The notes: generated from the letters alone by a model not told the origin. 9,400 nt of DNA from JBCCRV01 sp047619315 (GCA_047619315.1 JBLHKB010000254.1:1-9400); one strand, 5' to 3'; positions 1 to 7,233 are shown, counted from the stretch's first letter. Numbers and translations are program-made.

Positions 1-1297
1 GACGCCGCTGACCGACGACGACCGAGAACACTGGAAGACGATGAACGGGGACCTCGCCGGAGCCGCTCTGCGTGTGCTCGCCTTGGCCTATCGAGAGCTT
101 CCGGAGGGCGAGAGTGAGACGGATGCTGACGCCTCGAAGGACCTGATCTTCGTCGGCCTCGTCGGTATGACCGATCCCCTCCGTGAAGAAGCGAAGTCCG
201 CCATCGCTCAGTGCCGAGAGGCGGGCATTCGTTCGGTGATGATCACGGGTGACCAGCAGATCACGGCGGCGGAGATCGCCCGCCAGCTCGGCATCGACCG
301 TGATCTAGACGGTCAGCCCCTTGGCATCGTGCACGCTCGCGACCTCGCCCATCTCGACGCCGCCGGATGGAGGAAGGCCGTGAAAGGGGCGGCGGTTTTC
401 GCCCGCGTGTCGCCTCAGCACAAGCTTCAGATCGTGGAGGCGCTGCAGGCGGAGGGGCAGATTGTGGCCATGACCGGCGATGGCGTAAACGACGCGCCAG
501 CGCTGAAGCAGGCCGACATTGGCGTCGCGATGGGCATCAAAGGCACGGAGGTCGCCAAAGAGACGGCGGACCTGGTCATCGTCGACGACGACTTCTCCAC
601 GATCGTTCGCGCCGTCGAACAGGGACGGATTATTTACGCGAATATCCTCCGTTTCATCCGCTACCTCTTTTCGTGCAACCTCGCCGAGATCCTGACGGTC
701 TTCGTCGCGCTGATGGTGGCTTGGCCACTTCCCCTCGGAGCACTTCAGATCTTGTGGCTGAATATGATCACCGACATTTTCCCGGCGCTCGCGTTGGCCC
801 TCGAGCCTTCAGCGCCTGGCATGATGAGCAAGCCTCCACATGACCCGAAGGCGCGTCTTCTCCCGGCGCGGCTCTTGTTCATGATCGGCTGGCAGGGGGC
901 GCTCCTCGCGGCGGTCACTTTGCTTGCGTTCTTCATCGGAATGCAGATGCACGGCGCACAAGGGGCGGGTTTGGAACGAGCGAGCACCATGACGTTCATG
1001 ACGCTTTCGCTGGTCCAGGTCGTTCACGTCTTCAGCGTGCGCTCAGAGACTCGCTCAGCCTTCGACGCAGGCCTCTTCAAGAACGGCTGGCTGTGGGGCG
1101 CCGTTGTGCTCTGCGTGCTCTTGCAAGTGGCCGCCGTCTACGTCCCGTTCTTGCGCGCCGTCCTCCACACCGTTCCACTCGGAGCAAACGATTGGGGCGT
1201 CGTCGCCGGGTGCGCGCTCCTGCCCCTCAACGTCGTGGAACTCGTGAAGTGGATCCAGCGGCGCCGTGCTCAGGAGTCGCCCCCGGTCCCTGGGTGA
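1..1297 (+). CDS. Ca2+-type P-type ATPase, C-terminal part (5' end outside window)
   Basis: Membrane pump that couples ATP hydrolysis to cation transport. The open frame runs from base 2 into the window edge, so the ATG at base 41 is internal: the 13 codons before it already read as family sequence. Missing are the actuator domain, M1-M4 and the DKTGT phosphorylation motif. Counting from that ATG, I see the P-domain motifs TGD at 69-71 and TGDGVND at 145-151, then about six membrane segments. M5 has N213 and E216 and M6 has N241, T244 and D245, matching SERCA N768, E771, N796, T799 and D800, which supports Ca2+ as substrate. In M8, where SERCA has E908, there is a Gln (Q326), as in plasma-membrane Ca2+ pumps, suggesting one Ca2+ site. 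The stop is TGA 1295-1297. Class is confident; the transported ion is inferred. A Mn2+ or Na+/K+-like role is less likely. Confidence 0.93.
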   Translation, partial: TPLTDDDREHWKTMNGDLAGAALRVLALAYRELPEGESETDADASKDLIFVGLVGMTDPLREEAKSAIAQCREAGIRSVMITGDQQITAAEIARQLGIDRDLDGQPLGIVHARDLAHLDAAGWRKAVKGAAVFARVSPQHKLQIVEALQAEGQIVAMTGDGVNDAPALKQADIGVAMGIKGTEVAKETADLVIVDDDFSTIVRAVEQGRIIYANILRFIRYLFSCNLAEILTVFVALMVAWPLPLGALQILWLNMITDIFPALALALEPSAPGMMSKPPHDPKARLLPARLLFMIGWQGALLAAVTLLAFFIGMQMHGAQGAGLERASTMTFMTLSLVQVVHVFSVRSETRSAFDAGLFKNGWLWGAVVLCVLLQVAAVYVPFLRAVLHTVPLGANDWGVVAGCALLPLNVVELVKWIQRRRAQESPPVPG

Positions 1298-1313
1298 CTC
1301 GAGAGTGTCGTGA

Positions 1314-1351
1314 CGCGAAAAAGCTGCGGGGAAGGACGAATATATTTCGCG
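1314..1351. repeat. Inverted repeat CGCGAAA/TTTCGCG downstream of the ATPase gene
   Basis: Perfect 7-bp arms CGCGAAA (1314-1320) and TTTCGCG (1345-1351) are separated by 24 bases, starting 16 bases after the ATPase stop codon. It could act as a weak terminator or a binding site. The long loop and absence of a T-run argue against a classical intrinsic terminator. Confidence 0.25.
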
Positions 1352-1360
1352 ACGTGAGGG

Positions 1361-1378
1361 CGTCCGTAGGTCCGGACG
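1361..1378. repeat. Short hairpin upstream of the ftsH promoter
   Basis: CGTCCG (1361-1366) and CGGACG (1373-1378) form a perfect 6-bp stem with a 6-base loop. It ends nine bases before the TTG of the candidate -35 element, so it may be an operator half of the ftsH control region or the end of ATPase transcription. There is no following T-run. The function is unknown. Confidence 0.3.
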
Positions 1379-1387
1379 TGTGGCGTG

Positions 1388-1414
1388 CTTGAAATTCAAG
1401 GAACCACCCCGATG
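1388..1414 (+). promoter_or_regulatory. Candidate heat-shock (sigma-32/RpoH-type) promoter for ftsH operon
   Basis: CTTGAA at 1388-1393 matches the RpoH -35 consensus exactly. After a 13-base spacer comes CCCC (1407-1410) followed by GATG, a partial match to the -10 consensus CCCCATNT. The spacing lies in the range known for enterobacterial RpoH promoters. The -35 is also part of a 13-bp dyad, CTTGAAATTCAAG (1388-1400). Transcription would start near 1421, about 30 bases before the ftsH ATG. The downstream genes, ftsH and a J-protein, are classic heat-shock genes, which strengthens the call. It is a motif call only. Confidence 0.5.
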
Positions 1415-1427
1415 GCATTGTTTGTGC
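1413..1427 (+). promoter_or_regulatory. Candidate sigma-54 (-24/-12) promoter for ftsH operon
   Basis: TGGCAT, five bases, then GTGC fits the RpoN consensus TGGCAY-N5-TTGC with one mismatch (T to G at the first base of the -12 element). The GG and GC doublets have the required spacing. Transcription would begin near 1439, leaving a leader of about 12 bases. It overlaps the last two bases of the sigma-32-like element, so the two may be alternatives or one may be chance. Confidence 0.35.
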
Positions 1428-1450
1428 GTAGCGTCCAAACGTGATGCGCG

Positions 1451-3310
1451 ATGCCAAAGCCTAAACAAACACCCAAGCGACACAGTGGACTCCTTCTTCT
1501 GGGTTTGCTCGGCTTGTTCCTCGTCGTTCAGCACTTCTCATCCAAGCAGCATGGCGAAGAGATCCGATTCGACGAGTTCAAGCGCTACATCGCAGACGGA
1601 CGGGTTGATTGGGTTACCTTCGATGATGACGAAATCCACGGGGGTTTCCGAGAGGGCCAAGCTCCAAGCGATGAAGGTACCGCGACTCAAGGAGCCACAA
1701 CCCTTCGGTTCACAACCGGACGTTTAGACGACGACAGCCTGATCCCTCTGCTGGAAGAACACTCCGTAGCCTTCCGCTCTCTGCCGCAGTCCGGATTCGC
1801 GATGGGGACTTGGTTGTATCTCGGCGTAAGCGTCTTCTTTATGATGCTCTTGTTCCGCAACTTTCGGGGGATGAGCGGCAAAGCCGGAGGAGCCCTCGCG
1901 TTCGGGAAAAGCAAAGGGAAGGTGTTTCAGGAAACGGATGTAACGGTTGGCTTCTCGGACGTTGCAGGTGTGGACGAAGCAAAGGAAGAGCTCGAGGAGG
2001 TCATCGAGTTTCTCAAGTCGCCGGAGCGCTACAAAGCCATCGGCGCGAAGATCCCCAAAGGGGTGCTCCTCGTGGGTCCCCCGGGAACAGGAAAGACGCT
2101 TCTGGCGCGAGCCGTAGCCGGTGAGGCGGAGGTGCCCTTCATTTCGATCAACGGTTCCGAGTTCGTCGAGATGTTCGTCGGAGTCGGCGCCGCGAGAGTT
2201 CGCGACCTCTTCGCCCAGGCAGAGGTATCGGCACCATGCATCGTGTTCATCGACGAACTGGACGCGATCGGGCGAACGCGCAGCGGCGTCGCCACCGGTG
2301 GCGGCGCTCACGAAGAGAGGGAGCAGACGCTGAACCAGCTTCTCGTGGAGCTCGATGGATTCAAACCGAAGAAGGCCGTGATCATTATGTCAGCCACCAA
2401 CCGACCCGAGATCCTGGACCCCGCGCTTTTGCGTCCCGGCAGGTTTGACCGCCAAGTATTGGTGGACCGTCCGGACCGGTCTGGGCGCGCGGCGATTTTG
2501 CGTGTGCATGCCCGCTCCGTGCTCCTGAACGATGAGGTCGACCTAGAGACCATCGCCGCTCGAACGCCTGGCTTCGCGGGAGCAGACCTCGCGAACCTGG
2601 TCAACGAAGCGGCGCTCTTGGCGGCACGGCATGGACAGACGACGGTGAGCAACTCGGACTTCTCCGAAGCCATCGATCGCGTTGTCGCAGGCCTCGAAAA
2701 GAAGAGCCGACTCATGTCCCCCGAGGAACGAAAGCGCGTCGCCTATCATGAAGTGGGTCATGCTCTCGCGAGCGTTCTCGCTGGAAGCGACGAACGTGTT
2801 CACAAGATATCGATCATCCCTCGTGGTATGTCGGCGCTGGGCTACACGATGCAGCTCCCGGACCGCGACCGATATCTGCTGACGGAGTCGGAGCTCCGGA
2901 TCAAACTCATTGGGCTCCTGGGAGGTCGCGCGGCGGAGGTCTTAGTTTTCGGCGAAGCGTCGACGGGCGCGCAGAATGACCTTCAGAAGGTCACGCAGCT
3001 CGCGAGCGCCATGGTGGGCGAGTACGGAATGAGCGACGCTGTTGGTTTGGTCGCGGTACGGCGTGACACCTCCGCGCAGTTCCTCGCCGGACCGAGTGTG
3101 AACGGCGCGCGGGATGTCGGCGAGCGCCTCGCCGACACCATCGACAGCGAGGTCCGGCGCATCGTCGAAGCTGCGCATGAGGAGGCGCTCGCTTTGCTGG
3201 GGGCCAACCGTGAGCAACTTGAGACCGTCGCTGCGCGCCTCCTGGAGTCGGAACAGCTTGAGGGAGAAGAGCTTCAAAGCCTACTGACCCAGACCCGGGC
3301 ACCGTCGTGA
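1451..3310 (+). CDS. ftsH: ATP-dependent zinc metalloprotease FtsH (AAA+, M41)
   Basis: Membrane-anchored hexameric protease that unfolds and degrades misassembled membrane proteins and some short-lived regulators. The 619-residue protein is full length (E. coli about 644). Order: TM1 about 13-28, an extracytoplasmic domain about 30-115, TM2 about 118-137, then the AAA+ module with Walker A GPPGTGKT (209-216), pore loop around F242-G244, Walker B with D268-E269 and arginine fingers R328 and R331, then the M41 protease with zinc motif HEVGH (433-437) and probable third ligand D510. The motif has Val where HEAGH is commonest, which should not affect zinc binding. ATG 1451 is the only plausible start, because an in-frame TGA lies at 1442-1444. 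No clear Shine-Dalgarno precedes it. The stop overlaps the next gene's GTG. Given its J-protein/CbpM neighbours, it may be a stress paralogue rather than the housekeeping copy; this is inference. Confidence 0.97.
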   Translation: MPKPKQTPKRHSGLLLLGLLGLFLVVQHFSSKQHGEEIRFDEFKRYIADGRVDWVTFDDDEIHGGFREGQAPSDEGTATQGATTLRFTTGRLDDDSLIPLLEEHSVAFRSLPQSGFAMGTWLYLGVSVFFMMLLFRNFRGMSGKAGGALAFGKSKGKVFQETDVTVGFSDVAGVDEAKEELEEVIEFLKSPERYKAIGAKIPKGVLLVGPPGTGKTLLARAVAGEAEVPFISINGSEFVEMFVGVGAARVRDLFAQAEVSAPCIVFIDELDAIGRTRSGVATGGGAHEEREQTLNQLLVELDGFKPKKAVIIMSATNRPEILDPALLRPGRFDRQVLVDRPDRSGRAAILRVHARSVLLNDEVDLETIAARTPGFAGADLANLVNEAALLAARHGQTTVSNSDFSEAIDRVVAGLEKKSRLMSPEERKRVAYHEVGHALASVLAGSDERVHKISIIPRGMSALGYTMQLPDRDRYLLTESELRIKLIGLLGGRAAEVLVFGEASTGAQNDLQKVTQLASAMVGEYGMSDAVGLVAVRRDTSAQFLAGPSVNGARDVGERLADTIDSEVRRIVEAAHEEALALLGANREQLETVAARLLESEQLEGEELQSLLTQTRAPS

Positions 3311-4200
3311 GCGATCTGTACGCAGCGCTCGGCGTTGAAAAGAACGTCTCGCAGGCGGACCTAAAGCGCGCTTACCGAAAGCTCGCGCGGAAGTGGCACC
3401 CGGATGTCAATCCGGACAGCAAAGAGGCGGAGGAGAAGTTCAAGGAGATCGCTAGCGCCAACGACGTGCTTTCGGATCCTGAGAAACGAAAGCTCTACGA
3501 CGAGTTTGGCGAGGAAGGTCTTCGAGGTGGGTTCGAGCCGGAGCAAGCGAGGGCCTACCAGAACTGGACGCGAAGGAAGGCCGCCTCGGAGCGTGGGAGA
3601 CGTCAGCAAGCGCCCTCGGACTTTGATTTCGGCGACCTCTTTGGTGCACGCCATCGCGGACCTCAGCGTGGTTCGGACATCGGCGCACGCGTTGAGCTGA
3701 GTTTCGTCGATTCCCTTCGGGGAGCCGAGTTTCAAATTCAGGTGCCGAGCAAGACGAAGACGGTGACCATTCGCATTCCTCCAGGCGCCGAAGACGGCGG
3801 CCATTTGACGGTGCGTGGCAAAGGGTCCCCGGGAATCGAAGGGGGACCAGCCGGCAACCTTGTCATCGAGACACACGTCCTGCCCCACGCTGTCTTTTCG
3901 CGTAAGGGACTGAACCTGCGCTGCACGCTGCCCGTGACCTTGGCAGAAGCCTACGAGGGCGCCGCCGTGGATGTGCCCACGCTCGACGGCCTTGTGCAGT
4001 TGCAGGTGCCTCCCCGCTCTCAGTCTGGACAGCGACTGCGCCTGAAGGGAAAAGGCGTTCAGCGGGGCAAGAAGCAAGGCGACCTCATCGTGGAGCTAAG
4101 CGTTCGTGTCCCTGACCAAGAAGACGCGGAACTCGCGGCGGCGCTTGCGGGCGCGGCCAGTCTGTATACGGAACCCGTGCGGAAGGACCTTAAGCTATGA
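3307..4200 (+). CDS. cbpA: Class B J-domain co-chaperone (DnaJ/CbpA type)
   Basis: Co-chaperone that delivers clients to DnaK (Hsp70) and stimulates its ATPase. The 297-residue protein has an N-terminal J domain (about 3-68) with the catalytic HPD at 31-33, a charged linker to about 115 with little of the usual Gly/Phe richness, and two beta-sandwich client-binding domains (about 120-275) typical of DnaJ C-terminal regions. The CXXCXGXG zinc repeats of class A DnaJ are absent; I find a single cysteine. This places it with CbpA/DnaJ2. The start is GTG 3307, whose last two bases are shared with the ftsH TGA (GTGA overlap), and no strong Shine-Dalgarno is visible, so translation probably depends on ribosomes finishing ftsH. 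The following cbpM-like gene supports the CbpA assignment. Its stop overlaps the cbpM ATG. Confidence 0.95.
   Translation: MSDLYAALGVEKNVSQADLKRAYRKLARKWHPDVNPDSKEAEEKFKEIASANDVLSDPEKRKLYDEFGEEGLRGGFEPEQARAYQNWTRRKAASERGRRQQAPSDFDFGDLFGARHRGPQRGSDIGARVELSFVDSLRGAEFQIQVPSKTKTVTIRIPPGAEDGGHLTVRGKGSPGIEGGPAGNLVIETHVLPHAVFSRKGLNLRCTLPVTLAEAYEGAAVDVPTLDGLVQLQVPPRSQSGQRLRLKGKGVQRGKKQGDLIVELSVRVPDQEDAELAAALAGAASLYTEPVRKDLKL
4181..4187 (+). promoter_or_regulatory. Ribosome binding site of cbpM
   Basis: GGAAGGA lies nine bases before ATG 4197, inside the end of the J-protein gene. It fixes the cbpM start. The same core, GAAGGACC, recurs before the next gene. Confidence 0.7.
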
Positions 4201-4469
4201 GTGAGGACTTTGAGCCAGACGAGATCCTCGCGCTCCTCAATGAGGACCGCGAGCTCTACGAACTTCTCGTGGAGTCGGGGCTGCTGTCGCCCGGCGCAGA
4301 TCGGTTCTCCGCCGAGGACGCGGAGCTCGCGCGTGTGACGGGCACGCTCATTCACGAACTCGAGGTAAACTGGGCGGGCACCGAAGTGATCCTTCGGATG
4401 CGAACGGAGCTCGTTGCCACAAGGCGCCAGATCGCTGTTCTCGTCCGGCGGTTGAAGGACCAGACTTAA
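4197..4469 (+). CDS. cbpM: CbpM-like chaperone modulator (MerR-type HTH fold)
   Basis: Probable regulator of the neighbouring J-protein. CbpM binds the J domain of CbpA and blocks its co-chaperone and DNA-binding activities. The 90-residue protein begins with an acidic helical stretch (about 1-30) in which 'LYELLVESGLLSP' matches the helix-turn typical of the family, followed by FSAEDAELARV and a long helix with 'NWAGTEVILRM', equivalent to the conserved 'NLAGIxLIL' segment of CbpM-like proteins. It ends in a basic helix, possibly coiled-coil (70-90). Family length is about 85-105 residues, so it is complete. Sequence identity to E. coli CbpM appears low; the call rests on pattern, size and position directly after cbpA. 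The start overlaps the cbpA stop (ATGA), and the stop shares one base with the next ATG. Confidence 0.8.
   Translation: MSEDFEPDEILALLNEDRELYELLVESGLLSPGADRFSAEDAELARVTGTLIHELEVNWAGTEVILRMRTELVATRRQIAVLVRRLKDQT
4454..4459 (+). promoter_or_regulatory. Ribosome binding site of the phosphoesterase gene
   Basis: GAAGGA ends nine bases before ATG 4469, within the end of cbpM. This supports ATG 4469 over the in-frame ATG at 4523. Confidence 0.65.
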
Positions 4470-5680
4470 TGTGCCCGCAAGAGCTCTGGCCTGATTTTCC
4501 CGGCAGCGGACATTCATGGCCCATGGATATTCCGCCGGACGAAGTGGAGCACGTGTTGGTCGTGCTCAGCGATATCGAGATGGGCGCAGGGGGATCGACC
4601 GATGACTTCCCGCAATCCGAGTGGCTGGGTCGGTTGCTGCTCGCCTACAACCGCGGGATCTACGAGCGTGTACCACTGACCCTCGTCTTCAACGGGGACA
4701 CCTTTGACATGCTGAAGACACCGATGTCAGACGGGACCTACCCGCTCGACATCGACGCCGACATCGCCATCGCGAAGCTGGAGCGGATCATGCGGGCCCA
4801 CCGGCCGTTCATCGACGCGCTGCGGTGCTTTTTGGATCACGAGCCGGCGGCGCGGAGAGTTCTGTTCCTCGCCGGAAATCACGACCAGGAGCTCTTGTTC
4901 CCGGAAATCCAAAAGAAGCTCGCTGGCGAGATCGGCTGCCCAGAGGCGATCTCGTTTCCTGGCATTCGAGTTCGCTTCGGAGGCGTTCAGATCGAGCATG
5001 GAAGCCAGCACGATCCGATGTTCGTGATCGATGAGGCCAAGCTCTTCGTCCAGCGCGGCGGCGAAGCCCGGCTCAATCTCCCGTGGGGGACGCTGTCGTT
5101 GCTCACGGCGGCGATGCCCTTCGCCAAGGTCTTTCATCAGCTCGACCGGATTCGTCCGAAGGACGTACTCTTCCATGCCACCCCGGAGTTCCTGAAAGTG
5201 CTTCAGAGCGCCTATTGGCAGTACTGGACCCGGGACTATTGGACGGCGCGTAAAGAGGGCTACGAGGCTCTCCAGCACATCACCTGGGATATGACCAAGC
5301 AGGCAGTCCTCCACTTTCAGGATACCAACTATGCGGCCCCGCGTTTCGAACCCGCCGCATGGTTCGCCCAGCACCCCGACGTGAAGCTGCTCGTCATGGG
5401 ACATACGCACCAGGCGCAGCTCTGGACGCAGAACGATCGTCGCTATCTGCAGACGGGGTGCTTTCGCAACGAGGCGGTCTACGACGAGTCCGGGAGCGCC
5501 CAGCTGCGGCCCAAAGTCTACGCGGAAGTGTTCCTCGGCCGCGACGAAGACGTGGTGCGCTCTCGCCTCGTCGAGCTACGCGGGCCTGCGCCTGAGGCGC
5601 CTTTTGTGCCGGCATCCTACGACGCGCTCGGCGTGGAGGCGCGGAGGCTATTGCGCGACTACTTCGCGGACGTGCCTTGA
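4469..5680 (+). CDS. Calcineurin-like metallophosphoesterase, substrate unknown
   Basis: Two-metal phosphoesterase fold, 403 residues. The blocks appear in family order: SDIEMG (34-39), GDTFD (76-80), GNHD (136-139), IEHG with H177, and GHTH (311-314). Conserved Asp35, Asp77, Asn137, His177, His312 and His314 can build the dinuclear site. The first block is normally D-x-H; here it is D-I-E, so Glu37 replaces a metal-ligand His. Between H177 and GHTH lies a long, mostly helical insert rich in Trp and Tyr (about 185-300), which may form a lid or partner surface. No signal peptide or clear membrane span is visible, so it is probably cytoplasmic. The start overlaps the cbpM stop (TAATG), making it the fourth gene of the ftsH operon. 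The substrate cannot be told from sequence; lipid-phosphate (LpxH-like), nucleotide or protein phosphate are all possible. Confidence 0.88.
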   Translation: MCPQELWPDFPGSGHSWPMDIPPDEVEHVLVVLSDIEMGAGGSTDDFPQSEWLGRLLLAYNRGIYERVPLTLVFNGDTFDMLKTPMSDGTYPLDIDADIAIAKLERIMRAHRPFIDALRCFLDHEPAARRVLFLAGNHDQELLFPEIQKKLAGEIGCPEAISFPGIRVRFGGVQIEHGSQHDPMFVIDEAKLFVQRGGEARLNLPWGTLSLLTAAMPFAKVFHQLDRIRPKDVLFHATPEFLKVLQSAYWQYWTRDYWTARKEGYEALQHITWDMTKQAVLHFQDTNYAAPRFEPAAWFAQHPDVKLLVMGHTHQAQLWTQNDRRYLQTGCFRNEAVYDESGSAQLRPKVYAEVFLGRDEDVVRSRLVELRGPAPEAPFVPASYDALGVEARRLLRDYFADVP

Positions 5681-5710
5681 GCCCGCGTGCGCTCGCCGTA
5701 TCTTGAAAGA

Positions 5711-7069
5711 TCAGGTCGGCGCAGGGCTGGCTTCGGTTTGGACGGCGATCTCCGTGGGGCTCTCCCCGAGCCAGCGATCGAGGATGACCGCGGCTGTCAT
5801 GTCGCCGGTCACATTCACGGCGGTTCGACACATGTCGAGGATGCGGTCGACGCCGATGAGAAGCGCGATGCCGCCGGGGGGAATCCCCACGGTCTGCAAG
5901 ACAGTGGCAAGCACGATGACGCCCACTCCCGGAGTGGCTGGGGAACCAATCGACGCGGCGACGGATGTCACGACAACGAGCCCTAGCCCGGCGGCGTCGA
6001 GCTGAACGTCGAAGACTTGCGCCAGAAAAACCGTGGCCACGCCTTGGTAGAGCGCGGTGCCGTCCATGTTGATCGTCGCGCCCAAGGGGATGAGGAACTC
6101 GGCGACGGCGGGGCGGACGCCGAGCTTCTTCTCCGCCGTCTGCATCGAAAGTGGCATGACCGCCGCGGAGCTCGACGTGGAGAACGCGAGGAGCTGGAGC
6201 TCACGCAGCGCTTTAAGAAACGCTCTCGGATTCCGTCGTCCGATGACGGCGGCCAGGAACACATAGATCACCAGCAGGATGGCCAAACCACCGAGCACTG
6301 TGCCGACGTACCCCGCCATGCCGAGGAGTACGTCCACGCCTAGCTGCGACGTGAGCTGGGTCATCAGGCCAAACACAGCGATGGGGGCCAGCCGCATCGC
6401 CCAGCGCACCACCGTCATGCAGACCTCTTGAAGCGAGCCCAGGAGATCGAAAAGCGGCGCCGACTTTTCATGAGGGAGGCCCACCAGGGCGACTCCCATG
6501 ATGAGCGCGAAGAGTACGACCTGCAGCATCTCGCCGCTGACCATCGAGGCCAGCGGATTCACCGGGAGCAGACCGATGATGGTCTCGGGCACGCCCTGCG
6601 ATTGGGTGGTGACGACGTCGCCGACGCTGGGACTTTCAGCCAGAGCGGTGAGTCGTGAAGCGTCGACAAAGCGGCCCGGTCGAACCAGCAGCGCCAGACC
6701 CAAACCGATGAGAATCGAAACCGTGCTGCTCACCACGAAGTAGGCCGCCGCCCGGGTGCCCATGCGGCGCAGCTGCGCCATGCTTTCGCCCGCCGCCAAG
6801 CCCCGGACGATGGAGGCGAACACGAGGGGAACGACGATCATCTGGACCAGCGCGAGGAAGAGCGCGCCGGGGAGCGCGATCCAGCGCACGGCCATCTGCG
6901 CGACGGAGGGGGACAGCCAACCCGCCTCCGGTCCCAGCGCCATTCCGGCGCCGACTCCAAGAATCAAGCCGATGATCACCTTCAGCCACAAGCGGCCGGC
7001 GATGAGCTGTTCAAGGGAGCGAGTCAGCCGCCGGAGCGGCTCCAAGTGGAGCTGTTCGATGGGATGCAT
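5711..7069 (-). CDS. DAACS-family sodium/proton:dicarboxylate or glutamate symporter
   Basis: Inner-membrane secondary transporter of the GltPh/DctA/GltP fold, importing aspartate, glutamate or C4-dicarboxylates. From ATG 7069 it has 452 residues, with hydrophobic segments throughout. Signature parts: serine-rich HP1 tip S299-S301, NMDGT in TM7 (334-338), HP2 tip around G375-G381 (GSPATPG), and TM8 with D408, D412, R415, T416, N419 and D423, equal to GltPh D390, D394, R397, T398, N401 and D405. The retained Arg, which binds the substrate side-chain carboxylate, points to an acidic substrate. The frame is open upstream to TTG 7198 and ATG 7195, adding 43 non-hydrophobic residues. I prefer 7069 because a sigma-54 promoter motif at 7125-7140 would start RNA near 7114, inside that extension. 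No clear Shine-Dalgarno marks either start. It ends 30 bases from the convergent phosphoesterase gene. dctA or gltP would be plausible names. Confidence 0.93.
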   Translation of the reverse strand: MHPIEQLHLEPLRRLTRSLEQLIAGRLWLKVIIGLILGVGAGMALGPEAGWLSPSVAQMAVRWIALPGALFLALVQMIVVPLVFASIVRGLAAGESMAQLRRMGTRAAAYFVVSSTVSILIGLGLALLVRPGRFVDASRLTALAESPSVGDVVTTQSQGVPETIIGLLPVNPLASMVSGEMLQVVLFALIMGVALVGLPHEKSAPLFDLLGSLQEVCMTVVRWAMRLAPIAVFGLMTQLTSQLGVDVLLGMAGYVGTVLGGLAILLVIYVFLAAVIGRRNPRAFLKALRELQLLAFSTSSSAAVMPLSMQTAEKKLGVRPAVAEFLIPLGATINMDGTALYQGVATVFLAQVFDVQLDAAGLGLVVVTSVAASIGSPATPGVGVIVLATVLQTVGIPPGGIALLIGVDRILDMCRTAVNVTGDMTAAVILDRWLGESPTEIAVQTEASPAPT

Positions 7070-7124
7070 GGAGCGAGTGGCGTGTTGAAGGGACCCCGGA
7101 GGGCGTCGGTACCCTATGCATCTA

Positions 7125-7140
7125 AGCAAGGAGCGCGCCA
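7125..7140 (-). promoter_or_regulatory. Sigma-54 (-24/-12) promoter for the symporter gene
   Basis: On the minus strand, TGGCGC-N5-TTGCT matches the RpoN consensus TGGCAC-N5-TTGCW at every position but one (A to G in the -24 block). RNA would start near 7114, giving a leader of about 45 bases to ATG 7069. Dicarboxylate transporter genes such as rhizobial dctA are known RpoN targets, so the context fits. This would require an enhancer-binding activator, and dyads upstream could serve as its sites. Confidence 0.65.
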
Positions 7141-7194
7141 GCTCGCCGAGCGCGCTCGCGGCGATGGGGGGAAGGTCGGCGGCCGGTGGGTTCA

Positions 7195-7217
7195 TCAAGT
7201 TGACGGGGCTACATCAA
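7195..7217. promoter_or_regulatory. Cluster of TCAA/TTGA half-sites, possible activator site
   Basis: TCAAGTTGA (7195-7203) is a 9-bp dyad, and a further TCAA lies at 7214-7217; CATCAA occurs twice (7193-7198, 7212-7217). The cluster is about 80-105 bases upstream of the predicted symporter RNA start, a normal distance for a sigma-54 activator. The factor is unknown. The spacing does not fit an FNR box. Confidence 0.25.
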
Positions 7218-7233
7218 TACGACGTGGGAGCGT

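Noticed and set aside
1298..1450. CIRCE element (HrcA operator) before the chaperone operon
   Set aside because: The TTAGCACTC/GAGTGCTAA arms are absent; only the CTTGAA dyad is present.
3361..4077. Long minus-strand open frame opposite cbpA (and similar ones opposite ftsH and the phosphoesterase)
   Set aside because: These are shadows of real genes in GC-rich DNA. Their translations are Arg/Ala/His-rich, match no family, and lie opposite genes with intact conserved motifs.
5681..5710. Possible terminator between the convergent phosphoesterase and symporter genes
   Set aside because: I found no stem of useful length and no T-run in the 30 bases. Termination may be Rho-dependent or inside the neighbouring genes.
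7070..7198. 43-residue N-terminal extension of the symporter (TTG 7198 or ATG 7195)
   Set aside because: It is non-hydrophobic, unlike family N-termini, lacks a ribosome site, and contains the sigma-54 promoter motif. ATG 7069 gives a normal family length.
7200..7217. FNR-like box TTGA...TCAA
   Set aside because: The half-sites are ten bases apart, too far for TTGAT-N4-ATCAA, so it is kept only as a generic half-site cluster.
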